A stretch of DNA of 64,000 bases from positions 124,001 to 188,000 of the forward strand of contig NZ_LT635549.1 of assembly GCF_900120155.1 (NCBI RefSeq), in the 5' to 3' direction. This document shows positions 15,661 through 24,706 of this stretch, one piece after another. The stretch is from Clostridium sp. Marseille-P3244 (GTDB lineage: Bacteria > Bacillota > Clostridia > Lachnospirales > Lachnospiraceae). Each line of letters opens with the position of its first letter. Positions within the stretch are counted from its first letter, which is position 1. The notes beneath the pieces are model-generated. The model searched no databases, had not been told where the DNA came from, and saw nothing but the letters and a program-made list of their open reading frames with translations. Both the position numbers and the translations under genes were made by a program.

Positions 15661-16698
15661 TTACAGTTTCTGGCTTCCGACAGACCAGACATGTTTTTCT
15701 CCTGCCTGATCCGCTGTATTCTGCGCCATAACTCCCACCAGCCTGTGAGGAACATAAGGTTCTTCAAGATAAGCCGTCTCCTCCTCTGTCAATGTAAGTT
15801 CCGCCGCATTAGCCATTCCTTCAATATGGGACAGCTTCGTCGCGCCCACCACCGGAGACGTCACCTTTGTCAGAAGCCATGCCAGAGAAATCTCTGTCAT
15901 GGATACCCCGCGCTTTGAAGCCAGCTCCTGCACACGGGAGATGATGACAGAGTCTTCCTTTGCCGTCCCGTCATATTTCAGTCTGGCATAGTCGTCCTCT
16001 TCCAGACGTTTCGAGGTCTCGCCCGGAGCCTTGGAAAGCCTTCCTCCCGCCAGAGCGCTGTAAGGCGTCATGGCAATATTGTCCTCACGGCACAGCTTGG
16101 CCATCTCCCGTTCCTCCTCCCGGAAGATCAGGTTATAGTGTCCCTGTATGGAGACAAATTTCGCGAATCCTTCCTTTTCCGCCAGGGCATTGGCCTTCGC
16201 CAGCTGGTAGGCATAACAGTTGGAGATGCCGATATATCTTGCCTTTCCTGCTTTCACCACATTGTTCAGGCCTTCCAGGATATCATAGAGAGGCGTGGCA
16301 TAATCCCACATATGGTAAATATACAGATCCACATATTCCGTCCCCAGATTGTCCAGACTTTTATCGATCATACGCTGAATATGTTCCTGTCCGGAAATTC
16401 CTTTTTCAATTTCCTCCGGCGTGCGGGGAAGAAATTTCGTCGCCACCACGACTTCGTCCCTTTTTGCATAGTCTTTCAGCGCCCGGCCCAGGTACTGCTC
16501 GCTGGTGCCGCTCTGATATGCGATGGCCGTATCATAAAAATTAATTCCGGATTCCAGTCCCCGGCGGATGATCTCCCGGGTGCGCTCTTCATCGATCGTC
16601 CAGGTGTGCTGCCCGTTGGCCGCGTCGCCGAACCCCATGCATCCCATACAGATGCGGGAGACATTCAGATCGGAATTTCCCAGTCTTGTATATTTCAT
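15661..16698 (-). CDS. aldo/keto reductase
   Basis: 345 residues, TIM-barrel AKR. The N-terminus MKYTRLGNSDLNVSRICMGC, the catalytic Asp in INFYDTAIAY with its Tyr, the Lys in VVVATKF and the NADP-binding end ATKLSHIEGMANAAEL are all present. It probably reduces carbonyls with NADPH; substrate unknown. Its ATG overlaps the flavin reductase stop by 4 bp, so the two are co-translated. Confidence 0.93.
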   Translation of the reverse strand: MKYTRLGNSDLNVSRICMGCMGFGDAANGQHTWTIDEERTREIIRRGLESGINFYDTAIAYQSGTSEQYLGRALKDYAKRDEVVVATKFLPRTPEEIEKGISGQEHIQRMIDKSLDNLGTEYVDLYIYHMWDYATPLYDILEGLNNVVKAGKARYIGISNCYAYQLAKANALAEKEGFAKFVSIQGHYNLIFREEEREMAKLCREDNIAMTPYSALAGGRLSKAPGETSKRLEEDDYARLKYDGTAKEDSVIISRVQELASKRGVSMTEISLAWLLTKVTSPVVGATKLSHIEGMANAAELTLTEEETAYLEEPYVPHRLVGVMAQNTADQAGEKHVWSVGSQKL

Positions 16699-17246
16699 TT
16701 TGACTCCTCCTTAAAAGACAGACATTTGCCAATCACATCGCCGGTTTCCAGATACTCATACGTGGGGAACTGGAACAATACCGGTTTTAATACCCGGTAG
16801 TCCGGCTTCCCTTTCTCGTCCAGACACGTTTCTTCCACATAGGTGGCGTCGATCGTACAGATAAAACTTTCAAATCCTTCTGTATTGTAGATATCGGCCA
16901 CGGTACATTCCATCGTCAACGGTGCCTCCTTTATGACCGGCGCGCCGTTCTCCCCTGTCTCGTACGCAAACAGCCCGGATTTATCTTCCTTTGCTCCACT
17001 CACAGAACCTGCAATATCCGTCTGAGGAAGCATTTCCCTGCTGACGAGATTCACCGACAGCTTCTTTGTTTTTTTGATCACACGATTGATAAAATGCGGA
17101 GCGGCCAGACTGATCAGCACCCGGTCGTGTCCGATGATCCCCACATGGGCTACAAGCGTCCAGGTCGGAGCGTTCTCATTCATGGCCCCGATCACCGTAA
17201 CGGGCATGGGATATAATGCCAATAATGATCCGACATTTTTCTTCAT
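16695..17246 (-). CDS. flavin reductase-like FMN-binding protein
   Basis: 183 residues with the flavin reductase split-barrel pattern: LYPMPVTVIGAMNENAPTWT, HVGIIGHDRVLISLAAPHFI, NLVSREMLPQTD and a C-terminal PVLFQFPTYEYL. It probably supplies reduced flavin or acts as an FMN oxidoreductase. The ATG at 17246 has AAAGGAGAG 6 nt upstream; a longer frame begins at 17264 but would put its start on the RBS. Two palindromes lie 20-70 bp upstream. Confidence 0.87.
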   Translation of the reverse strand: MKKNVGSLLALYPMPVTVIGAMNENAPTWTLVAHVGIIGHDRVLISLAAPHFINRVIKKTKKLSVNLVSREMLPQTDIAGSVSGAKEDKSGLFAYETGENGAPVIKEAPLTMECTVADIYNTEGFESFICTIDATYVEETCLDEKGKPDYRVLKPVLFQFPTYEYLETGDVIGKCLSFKEESK

Positions 17247-17265
17247 CAAATTCTCTCCTTTCATT

Positions 17266-17314
17266 CTGACACTGTGTCAGTTTAAATTCCGATATTATTT
17301 TGACACAATGTCAG
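17266..17314. promoter_or_regulatory. pair of 15-bp palindromic operators
   Basis: CTGACACTGTGTCAG (17266-17280) is a perfect palindrome around a central T. TTGACACAATGTCAG (17300-17314) is the same motif with two mismatches. Their centres are 34 bp apart, just upstream of the flavin reductase-AKR operon. This is a typical TetR-like or MarR-like operator arrangement. No TetR/MarR gene lies in the window; an IS30 element begins 77 bp further upstream. Confidence 0.75.
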
Positions 17315-17416
17315 CTCACAGGCAAATACTTATCATGCATATATCATCATGCCTTCCGGGTATTGCTATCTTTGTTCCTGCACCTCCTGGTTAATTGAAA
17401 TTCTAAATGCAACATT

Positions 17417-17461
17417 GAAGTTGTAACTGCACATTGAAAACTTTATGAAGTTGTAACTGCA
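17417..17461. repeat. subterminal direct repeats of the IS30 element
   Basis: GAAGTTGTAACTGCA occurs at 17417-17431 and again at 17447-17461. Related words occur at the other end (GAAGTTACAACTGCA at 19013-19027, TCTAACTGCAAC near 19054) and at 17592 (AGTTGTAAATGCA). These are likely transposase-binding sites. Confidence 0.65.
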
Positions 17462-17658
17462 TAAGATCATGAGTAACTGCAACAGTTTTAAGCTGTTTTT
17501 CTGGCTTTGGATTGCCTTTTTCCGATTTTCCTTGTAAAATTTCTTAAAGGAAGGCATGACAAAACACAGACTGCATTTTTTACTTTTCGCAGAAGTTGTA
17601 AATGCACCCTGTTTGTGTTCCCTTTTTTACCGTGTCCTGTCTTCTCTAAAATTCCGGT

Positions 17659-18948
17659 TTACTTCTTAAACAAAGCCGGTGTAAGGGTTATGGAATCGGA
17701 TGGGATCTTTTCAAGGCCCAGGAGGTTCGCAGTCTCCTGGCCGTAGATCTTGATAAAAAGATCTATAGGAGCCTGTCCGTTCCACTTTTTTCGTGGATAG
17801 GAATTGATGTGGTTCATCATTTCCCTGATCTCTTCTTCCGTATATTCATCCTTTGCATGATTTTTAGGTATGATATAACGGATCAATTCATGGTTCCGTT
17901 CACAGTTGCTCTTCTAATCTGTATTCATCGGGTCACAATAGAATACCCGGCACTGGATCTCTCCGGTCTCCATATCTGCTTCGATTTTTTCGGGATCGCT
18001 GAATTCGCTTCCCCGATCGGTAATAATAACCTGAAAAAGCATCCGGAATTTCTCATCTCCAAGTGCTTCCCGCAGCCGGCAGAATATTTCTGTTACTGAT
18101 CCCGCTGTGTTGCGCTCTCTCAGGAACATGAGCTGTACGTCACAGTTGGTAAACAAGATTGTCAGCAGTGTCTGGCTGCCTTTGTGTATGACCACACTGT
18201 CCATCTGGCTGACTATGGCATCTGGATTCTGGCGCATATATTCCTCGCATTCTTCATAGCTGCGTCCGATATGGCATTTTCGATCTACCCTGAGAACCGG
18301 ACCGCTCTTTTTACGTTCCGACCTGCGTAGTTTCCTTCTCAGGTCTATATTTCTGGCATCCAGAAGACCTGCGTCAATATAGGAATAGATTGTCCGGTTC
18401 GATACTGGCAACTCATCTCTGTAACGTTCACAGATAACAGGAAGTGACTGTCCTTTTTTTAACAGTGGCGTAATCGTATCATTGATCCGATTTAATTCCT
18501 GCTCTGTGAGGGAGATTCCTTTCCGGGACTCCGAGAGCATCTGTTCATACTGCTGCTGAGCATACTTGGCATCATAGAGCATCCTGCGCAGACGGCAGCG
18601 AAGCCGGTGGTCACAGGCATTACATACAAACGGTGACTTTTCATAGTCTGTACAGAATTCTTCCCGATAATCAGGGCATCCTTCCTGGCATCGTCCACAT
18701 GCTGTCTGGCACTGCTTCTTTCCATGGAAGCAGCCTGAACGACAGTTCGGGATTCTGGTACAGGTGCGATGGTGGATACAGTTGTTCCCTTTGGAAGTGG
18801 CAACCAGTCTCCTGTGTGCTTTGATCTCTCTGCCGACAGTAGACCGATCCTTTCCAATGTTTTTGGCGATCTGTGCGATCTTCAATCCCTGCTGCAGACC
18901 TGCCTGGATAGTAAGCCTGTCATCATATGTAAGGTGTTTATTACTCAT
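17659..18948 (-). pseudogene. IS30-family transposase interrupted by an in-frame amber codon
   Basis: The ATG at 18948 follows GGAGGTAACC. The N-terminal helix-turn-helix (LTYDDRLTIQAGLQQGLKIA), a Cys/His-rich segment (CHGKKQC-like, residues 55-110) and the rve catalytic core are present: D in SQMDSVV, second D in IITDRGSEF, and E in the CERNHELIRYIIPK block. After NTD a TAG at 17916-17914 splits the frame, leaving the final E-containing 85 residues out. One C-to-T change in CAG (Gln) explains it; no frameshift is needed. Unless the stop is read through, the DDE triad is incomplete. Confidence 0.88.
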
Positions 18949-19158
18949 GGTTACCTCCAATCCGAAGACAGGACAAGGATAGTATACTGGGAAAAAAGCA
19001 AAAAGAAACCATGAAGTTACAACTGCAACTCCATGGCTCATATGCCTTGTAATTCTAACTGCAACAACCTATGTTGCAATTAATTTTTCAATTAATCATT
19101 GCGCATCCTTCATTCTTATCCGCATATAATATCACCGCTTTATATGCAGATATAATTA

Positions 19159-19200
19159 ATGCGGCCGGGTTTCCGCCTTTCGTGGAAATCCGGCCGCATT
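19159..19200. terminator. GC-rich hairpin, probable terminator
   Basis: AATGCGGCCGGGTTTCC (19159-19175) pairs with GGAAATCCGGCCGCATT (19184-19200), with one mismatch. It lies 18 bp after the stop of the AKR gene (minus strand). The plus-strand side has a T run at 19208-19214; the minus side is only A/T-rich. Confidence 0.6.
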
Positions 19201-19218
19201 GCCTGTCTTTTTTCCTTT

Positions 19219-20070
19219 TTAATCGTGGATCCGGTATGCCCTGAGAAGGTTCTCTCCCACTCCCGGCGCTTCCGGATCATGAGTCCCCTTCCCGGTATCC
19301 AGGGCTCTCATCTCTTCCATCTCGCCTTCCGTCAGTTCAAAATCATCCAGCCGGATATTTCCGGCAATCCTCTCCGGATTTGTGGATTTCGGGAGAATGA
19401 TCTGTCCGTCCTGAACCTCAAAGCGCAGGATGATCTGTCCGGCATTTTTTCCGTACTTTTCCGCCAGTTTCAGGATGACCGGATCTGAAAGAAGCTTCGG
19501 ATCACCGTGTCCCAGCGGGAAATATGCCTCGATCTTCACCTGATCTTTTTCCAGCAGCGCACGCAGCTCTCTCTGCTGAAAGAAGGGGTTGCATTCCACC
19601 TGATTTACAGCAGGGACCGTCTCAAACTGAGGAACATACTGGTTCCAGATCTTCGGCGTCATATTGCTCACTCCGATGGATCTCAGTTTCCCCTCTGCCT
19701 TCGCCTCTTCCAGCGCCTTCCAGGCCCCTGCCACATCGCCGTAAGGCTGGTGCAGAAGATATAAGTCGATATAGTCCGTGCCCAGATTGGCAAGAGAAGT
19801 CTCGATCCCTTTTTTCGCTGCCTCATATCCGTAATCCTGCAGCCACAGTTTACTGGTGATAAAGATCTCGCTCCGGCTGATCCCGCTGTCTTTTACCGCT
19901 CTTCCCACATCTGATTCATTCATGTAGGCAGCCGCTGTATCAATGTGGCGGTACCCTGCCTTTAACGCCTCTGATACTGCGTCGTAAGTCGGTCCGTCAC
20001 TGGGGATCTGAAAAACGCCGAATCCCACTGCCGGTATGCTGTTTCCGTCATTTAATCTTACATTTAACAT
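19219..20070 (-). CDS. aldo/keto reductase (short, AKR5-like)
   Basis: 283 residues. N-terminal LNDGNSIPAVGFGVFQIP, catalytic Asp in YRHIDTAAAYMNE with Tyr, Lys in FITSKLW, His in YLLHQPYGD and the C-terminal ILPKSTNPERIAGN NADPH loop are all intact. The start at 20070 is preceded by AGGAGG; an upstream in-frame ATG at 20109 lacks one. It resembles 2,5-diketo-gluconate reductase-type AKRs; substrate unknown. Close paralogue of 22795-23646. Confidence 0.93.
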   Translation of the reverse strand: MLNVRLNDGNSIPAVGFGVFQIPSDGPTYDAVSEALKAGYRHIDTAAAYMNESDVGRAVKDSGISRSEIFITSKLWLQDYGYEAAKKGIETSLANLGTDYIDLYLLHQPYGDVAGAWKALEEAKAEGKLRSIGVSNMTPKIWNQYVPQFETVPAVNQVECNPFFQQRELRALLEKDQVKIEAYFPLGHGDPKLLSDPVILKLAEKYGKNAGQIILRFEVQDGQIILPKSTNPERIAGNIRLDDFELTEGEMEEMRALDTGKGTHDPEAPGVGENLLRAYRIHD

Positions 20071-20109
20071 CTTGTCTTCCTCCTGTATTATTTCTAAAAT
20101 TATTCCCAT

Positions 20110-21156
20110 TTATTTCATATTTCTCTCCCAGAAGCTGACCGCATGATCGATCCATCCTTCTGCCACAGTCCCTTCCCCAAGTCCGAAGCCGTGGCGCAGT
20201 CCGTCAAACACTTCAATCTCTGCATCCGTTCCGTTGTCCCGGATCCGGCTGACATAGCGTTCCATGGACTGCCAGGAAGCGATCCCGTCGCTGGTCCCCA
20301 CGCAGGCATAAGTGGGAGGTTCATTTCCTGTCACATCGGACAGGCCTGTATACTGCATAATGACTGCCGCGGGTGCCGGATACTCCCGTTCTCCAAAAGA
20401 TTCTGTCCCGTAGGATCCAAGCCAGGCCGCCATGCGCGCTCCCGCGGAGCCTCCCCACAGAGAATAATCGGTCATGTCGATCTTCAGCTCTTCCGCATGC
20501 TCATGGAGAAAGGCGATCGCCCTTGCCAGGTCTTCACATGCCGTGTCCGCTCCGGGCCGGTAGATCAGGGCAAAGGCATTGTATCCCCGGCGGGAGAGCT
20601 CCAGCGCCTGCGGAAAACTGTCATGCATGGCTGCCACATAGACAAAACCGCCGCCCGCATTTACGACTGCAGTCTTCTGCCCCGGATCTCCCCGGAAAAA
20701 GAACAGCCCGGTATCTTCCTTGTCCGGATCTTCGGCTTTTTCTTCATCTGTGTAGATGTCATAGAATATCTGCTCGCCGGCAGATGCCTGATCCTTCAGA
20801 TAATTAGCGATTCCCACGGTCCGCTCCGGATTTACATTGTTGTACCATGTCAGGATCCGCCCCACGTCTTTAAGCTCCAGGTTTCCGTCTATGGACCGGT
20901 CCGCCGGAAAGATCAGTCTTCCATGATCTCCGAAGACCGGATCATTGATTACATCCACCACTCTTGTATCCGGTGTATACTCCTGCGCACTGCCTGTGTT
21001 TTCCATGTCTGTCATCTCTTCATCCACATTCCCTGTACTTTCCGTCTCCTGTCCGGATGCCCCGGACGGGGTCCTCTCTGCTGTCTGTCCGCCGCATCCT
21101 GAGAGCAGGAATATGGCAGACAGAAACACTGCAAGGATCAGAAAAACCGACTTCAT
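20110..21156 (-). CDS. alpha/beta-hydrolase lipoprotein (esterase-like)
   Basis: 348 residues. The signal peptide ends at lipobox LLSGCG and is followed by an acidic linker. The hydrolase core has an oxyanion region (VVNAGGGFVYVAA), the nucleophile Ser in LWGGSAGARMAAW (GxSxG), the acid in CVGTSDGIASW and His in GLRHGFGLG. This matches acetyl-esterase/BD-FAE-like enzymes, probably acting on the cell surface. RBS AGGAGAG lies about 3-8 nt before the chosen ATG. Ends 39 bp before the AKR start. Confidence 0.88.
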   Translation of the reverse strand: MKSVFLILAVFLSAIFLLSGCGGQTAERTPSGASGQETESTGNVDEEMTDMENTGSAQEYTPDTRVVDVINDPVFGDHGRLIFPADRSIDGNLELKDVGRILTWYNNVNPERTVGIANYLKDQASAGEQIFYDIYTDEEKAEDPDKEDTGLFFFRGDPGQKTAVVNAGGGFVYVAAMHDSFPQALELSRRGYNAFALIYRPGADTACEDLARAIAFLHEHAEELKIDMTDYSLWGGSAGARMAAWLGSYGTESFGEREYPAPAAVIMQYTGLSDVTGNEPPTYACVGTSDGIASWQSMERYVSRIRDNGTDAEIEVFDGLRHGFGLGEGTVAEGWIDHAVSFWERNMK

Positions 21157-21277
21157 GCTCTCTCCTGTCTTTCTCTGTCCATCCATTGATCGCCGCCTCC
21201 TTCTCTCCCGCCGCGGCCGCGTGTCAGCCTGCTGCCCCGGCTGTACTACTTCAGGGCCGCCCCGGCTTCCCGGATCA

Positions 21278-21895
21278 TTAACGGATAAAATTGGTTCTCT
21301 CGAACGGCTCTTTTTCCGGGAGCCCGTACTCTTTCTTCCCGAGTTCTACCGCTCTCATAAGAAACGCCATATTTCTTGCCAGCGTACGCATGCCCTGCAG
21401 TCCCTCGGCATCTCCCACGGCCTCGCCGATCTCCCTGCCGTGTATGCTGTTCCAGTACTGTCCGGAAGCCACCGGCATCCCGCAGATCGTAAAATATTTA
21501 TTCAGCTCATCGAATGTTGAGGACAATCCCCCTCTTCTGGCCAAGGTAACGCACGCGCCGACTTTCATGGTTTTATCGAACGGCGTACTGTAAAACAGCC
21601 GGTCGAGGAAAGAGACCAGGGTTCCGTTGGCCGACGCGAAATAGACCGGGCTTCCGATGACCAGTCCGTCACATTCTTCGAATTTGGGAGCAGTCTTATT
21701 GACACAGTCTTCAAAAACACATTTCCCTCTTTCCGCGCAGACACGGCATCCGTTACAGCCGCGGATGGCCTTGTTTCCCACCTGAATGATCTCACTTTCA
21801 ATTCCTTCCTGTGTGAAGATTTTCTCCATTTCTTTCAGCGCGATATACGTATTCCCCTCCTTATGAGGGCTTCCATTGATCATCAATACCTTCAT
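21278..21895 (-). CDS. iron-sulfur flavoprotein / flavodoxin-fold oxidoreductase
   Basis: 205 residues. The FMN loop GSPHKEGNTY, the compact motif CNGCRVCAERGKC (CX2CX2CX5C) and the SPVYFASANGTLVSFLDR loop match the paralogues at 14489 and 26949. The start MKVLM at 21895 has AGGAGG 6 nt upstream; an ATG six bases earlier abuts the Shine-Dalgarno. A short-chain electron carrier or quinone/nitro reductase role is possible. Confidence 0.87.
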   Translation of the reverse strand: MKVLMINGSPHKEGNTYIALKEMEKIFTQEGIESEIIQVGNKAIRGCNGCRVCAERGKCVFEDCVNKTAPKFEECDGLVIGSPVYFASANGTLVSFLDRLFYSTPFDKTMKVGACVTLARRGGLSSTFDELNKYFTICGMPVASGQYWNSIHGREIGEAVGDAEGLQGMRTLARNMAFLMRAVELGKKEYGLPEKEPFERTNFIR

Positions 21896-21976
21896 GTTCA
21901 TCCTCCTGTAGATCTTTCCTGTCGTCTTTATTATAAATTGAGGCTCTGTGAAACAGTAGCCTCAATTAGTTTTTCA

Positions 21977-22774
21977 CTATATACCTCTGGGTTTGTACAG
22001 TTCCGGATGCTGATCATTGGCGTTTACGATCTCTGTCAGCCGGATATGGCTGTTATGGTACCTGGCCTGCGGATTCTTTTCCGGAGTGTTCAGGCGGATG
22101 GCGTTCTGCGGGCAGTGGTGAATGCATGCCATGCACATCTGGCAGTTTTCCATTGTGTAGACCGCTCTCTGTCCTTCCAGACGGATACAGCCTGCCGGGC
22201 AGACTCTCGTGCAGATCCCGCAGCCGATACAGTCCTCTGTCACTCTGTATATATGGCTCCACAGATCATCCGGCAGCAACTTCTGCGCTTCCAGATACTT
22301 TCTGTGCCACTCCCGGTCTTCTTCACCGGCCGGCTGTATCCACCGCCGCCGTCCGGCGATGTCTCTTCTGATCCTGTCGATCTGCTCTTCCACTCTTTTC
22401 TCCGGTTCTGAACCCATCTGCTCTTCCATGTCAAACGCAGGCAGAAAATTATCGGCCATCTTCAGAGTATTGATATAGTCCGCTCTTTTCCCGGCGGCCC
22501 TTAATTCTCTTTCCGCCAGGGACGCCGCCCCGCCGTGGAAATTTCCAAAAGTCAGGACCAGGTACAGATAATCCGTGCAAAACTTTGCCTCTTTTAGAAA
22601 ATCTTTCACCATGGAAGGCATCTCATGCCCGTATACCGGGCAGACGATGCCGATCGTGTCCGCTTCATAAGTCTGATCTTTTCTGTGGATGGCCTGAGGT
22701 ATGCTTACCACTTCGGCGTCCAGCTGCTTTGCGGCATACAGGCTGTTCCCCGTCCCTGTAAAATAAAAGATCAT
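21977..22774 (-). CDS. EFR1-type ferrodoxin (flavodoxin-like plus 2x[4Fe-4S])
   Basis: 265 residues. The N-terminal flavodoxin-like half starts MIFYFTGTGNSLYAAKQL with CPVYGHEMP. The C-terminal half has two ferredoxin motifs, CIGCGICTRVCP and CQMCMACIHHCP, each donating four Cys to a 4Fe-4S cluster with a crossover Cys. Such EFR1 proteins pass electrons between flavins and iron-sulfur partners in anaerobes. It sits between an Isf paralogue and an AKR, so it may supply electrons to either. Confidence 0.92.
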   Translation of the reverse strand: MIFYFTGTGNSLYAAKQLDAEVVSIPQAIHRKDQTYEADTIGIVCPVYGHEMPSMVKDFLKEAKFCTDYLYLVLTFGNFHGGAASLAERELRAAGKRADYINTLKMADNFLPAFDMEEQMGSEPEKRVEEQIDRIRRDIAGRRRWIQPAGEEDREWHRKYLEAQKLLPDDLWSHIYRVTEDCIGCGICTRVCPAGCIRLEGQRAVYTMENCQMCMACIHHCPQNAIRLNTPEKNPQARYHNSHIRLTEIVNANDQHPELYKPRGI

Positions 22775-22794
22775 CCGTAGACCCTCCTGCCGGC

Positions 22795-23646
22795 TCAGTC
22801 ATGAACTTTCATACTGTGCAGCATTTTTACAAATTCCGGATCGTCATGGTTGACGATCTCACTGTGACCAAGATCCAGCTTCACGATCTCGGCCATATCC
22901 TTCTCGCTGAGTTTAAAATCCCAGATATTCATGTTCTGTTCCATCCGGTCTTTGTGTACGGATTTCGGGATTACGGCCACGCCTCTCTGTACATTCCAGC
23001 GAAGGGCCACCTGTGCGGCACTCTTGCCATACTTCTCTCCGATCTTCGTCAGAACAGGATGGGTGAAGATTCCATGATTTCCCTCCGCGAACGGTCCCCA
23101 GGCCTCCGGGCACACCCCGTATTCTTTCATCAATGCCAGGGCGTCCTCCTGCTGGAAAAACGGATGGAGCTCTACCTGGTTCACCGCCGGTGTGACTTCA
23201 ACCGTCTCACAGAGATCCGCCAGCCGGGCCGGGTAAAAATTACATACTCCGATGGCACGCAGTTTTCCTTCTCTGTACGCTTCCTCCATCGCCCGGTATG
23301 CGCCGATATAATCGCCCATAGGCTGATGGATCAGATACAGATCCAGATACTCCAGTCCCAGTTTGTCCAGAGAGGTCTGGATTGCCTGTTTCGCTTCTTC
23401 ATACCCTGCGTCCTGTACCCACAGTTTTGTAGTGATGAACAGCTCTTCCCGGGGCACGCCGCACTTCGCGACGGCTCTTCCGACAGCTTCCTCATTCATA
23501 TAGGCCGCTGCCGTATCGATCAGCCGGCAGCCGCCGGCGATCGCATCCAGCACAGCCTGCTCACACTGCGCGGGATCCGGCACCTGAAACACTCCAAAAC
23601 CTTCCATCGGCATCTCGATTCCATTATTTAAAGTTACATATTCCAT
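22795..23646 (-). CDS. aldo/keto reductase (short, AKR5-like)
   Basis: 283 residues with LNNGIEMPMEGFGVFQVP, catalytic DTAAAYMNEEA, FITTKLW, YLIHQPMGDY and VIPKSVHKDRMEQN. About as long as and clearly paralogous to 19219-20070. The ATG at 23646 follows AGGAGG. It is divergent from the LysR gene starting at 23774, the usual layout for a regulator and its target. Confidence 0.94.
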   Translation of the reverse strand: MEYVTLNNGIEMPMEGFGVFQVPDPAQCEQAVLDAIAGGCRLIDTAAAYMNEEAVGRAVAKCGVPREELFITTKLWVQDAGYEEAKQAIQTSLDKLGLEYLDLYLIHQPMGDYIGAYRAMEEAYREGKLRAIGVCNFYPARLADLCETVEVTPAVNQVELHPFFQQEDALALMKEYGVCPEAWGPFAEGNHGIFTHPVLTKIGEKYGKSAAQVALRWNVQRGVAVIPKSVHKDRMEQNMNIWDFKLSEKDMAEIVKLDLGHSEIVNHDDPEFVKMLHSMKVHD

Positions 23647-23680
23647 GATCTCGTCCTCCTCTTTCTTTTTTCTCCTCTAA

Positions 23681-23710
23681 ATTATAAAAAAGCCAATTGA
23701 AAATGTACAA
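23681..23710 (-). promoter_or_regulatory. probable promoter of the AKR gene
   Basis: Minus strand TTGTAC (23710-23705), 18-bp spacer, TATAAT (23686-23681). It lies in the 127-bp divergent region between AKR and LysR. A plus-strand TATACT at 23734-23739 may serve the LysR gene. Confidence 0.55.
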
Positions 23711-23773
23711 TATGAATGTCGCATTGTGCTATACTGTATATGAATAGTAAATTTCAGAAAGGTGGATCCCTCA

Positions 23774-24607
23774 ATGACAGAACTGTATCAGCTGGAGCAG
23801 CTTGCCGCGTTTGCCCGGTACGGCACCTTGTCCAGGGCCGCGGAAGAACTCCACATGTCCCAGCCCACACTCACGCGCTCTATGCAGAAACTGGAATCTG
23901 ATTTCCGTGTTTCTCTCTTCCGGCGCACGAAAAACCGGCTGGAATTCAATGAAAACGGAAAGCTGGCGGCAGAATACGCCGTAAAGATACTGGAACAGAC
24001 GGAGGATATGCTGGACCGTGTCCGCGCACTGGACCGGGCCAGCCGTACGATCTCCATCGGTTCCTGCGCGCCCATGCCCATGATCACAGCAGTCCGGAAC
24101 GCGGCCCGGCTGTATCCGGACAAGACCATCTCTTCCGAGTGCAAAGACTGCCTGCCTCTGGAAGAAGGATTGAGAAACAGACTCTATCAGATCATCATCC
24201 TCCCCTATGAGCCGGAGGATAATGATCTGTACTGGCAGGAGGCTGAAACAGAAAAACTGTACTTTGCCCTTCCGCCTACCCATCGTTTTGCGGACCGTGA
24301 CGGTCTGTACATGGAGGAAATGGACGGAGAAAATATGCTCCTTTATTCGGATATCGGTTTCTGGTACAGCCTTCCCCATCAGAAGATGCCCCACTCCCGG
24401 TTCCTGGTACAGACGGAACGCTTTGCCCTGAATGAACTTATCGCTTCCTCTGTCCTTCCCTGCTTTGTTTCTGACATTACGATAGCAACAGACGGCGCGC
24501 CGGAAAACCGGGTCGTCGTCCCTGTCCTGGATCCGGAGGCGTCCGTTACTTATTACACGGTCTGCGCCAGAAGTGAATTCCCAAAAGTAAAAAAATTGTT
24601 TACATGA
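23774..24607 (+). CDS. LysR-family transcriptional regulator
   Basis: 277 residues. HTH: ELYQLEQLAAFARYGTLSRA, then SQPTLTRSMQKLE. The effector domain is short. The start at 23774 has AAAGGTGG 8 nt upstream; a GTG at 23762 in the same frame lies inside that Shine-Dalgarno and is less likely. Divergent from the AKR (22795-23646) and probably its regulator; the upstream neighbours EFR1 and Isf may share the regulon. Confidence 0.9.
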   Translation: MTELYQLEQLAAFARYGTLSRAAEELHMSQPTLTRSMQKLESDFRVSLFRRTKNRLEFNENGKLAAEYAVKILEQTEDMLDRVRALDRASRTISIGSCAPMPMITAVRNAARLYPDKTISSECKDCLPLEEGLRNRLYQIIILPYEPEDNDLYWQEAETEKLYFALPPTHRFADRDGLYMEEMDGENMLLYSDIGFWYSLPHQKMPHSRFLVQTERFALNELIASSVLPCFVSDITIATDGAPENRVVVPVLDPEASVTYYTVCARSEFPKVKKLFT

Positions 24608-24619
24608 CTCGAAAAAATG

Positions 24620-24648
24620 TCGACAGCTCGATCACCGTATATTATAAT
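24620..24648 (+). promoter_or_regulatory. probable sigma-A promoter of the DAHP synthase gene
   Basis: TCGACA (24620-24625), 17-bp spacer, TATAAT (24643-24648), about 59 bp upstream of the start codon. The leader carries two copies of AGCTGACAG (24670-24690). No T-box or terminator was found. Confidence 0.6.
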
Positions 24649-24706
24649 CTATTTGTTGTTTTGGATTTCAGCTGACAGTTAAGCTGACAGATAGGAGAAT
24701 GATATT

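Larger units (their letters stand above)
17391..19095 (-). mobile_element. IS30-family insertion sequence, about 1.7 kb
   Basis: The ends TTAATTGAAA (17391) and TTTCAATTAA (19095) are inverted copies, and the homology continues imperfectly for about 30 bp (TGCAACAT in both). Between them is a single IS30-type transposase gene on the minus strand. No target duplication is evident from the immediate flanks. Further GTTGTAACTGCA-like repeats lie inside both ends. Confidence 0.85.

Noticed and set aside
20143-21102. 319-codon plus-strand frame
   Set aside because: Antisense of the esterase lipoprotein; Cys/His/Arg-rich shadow.
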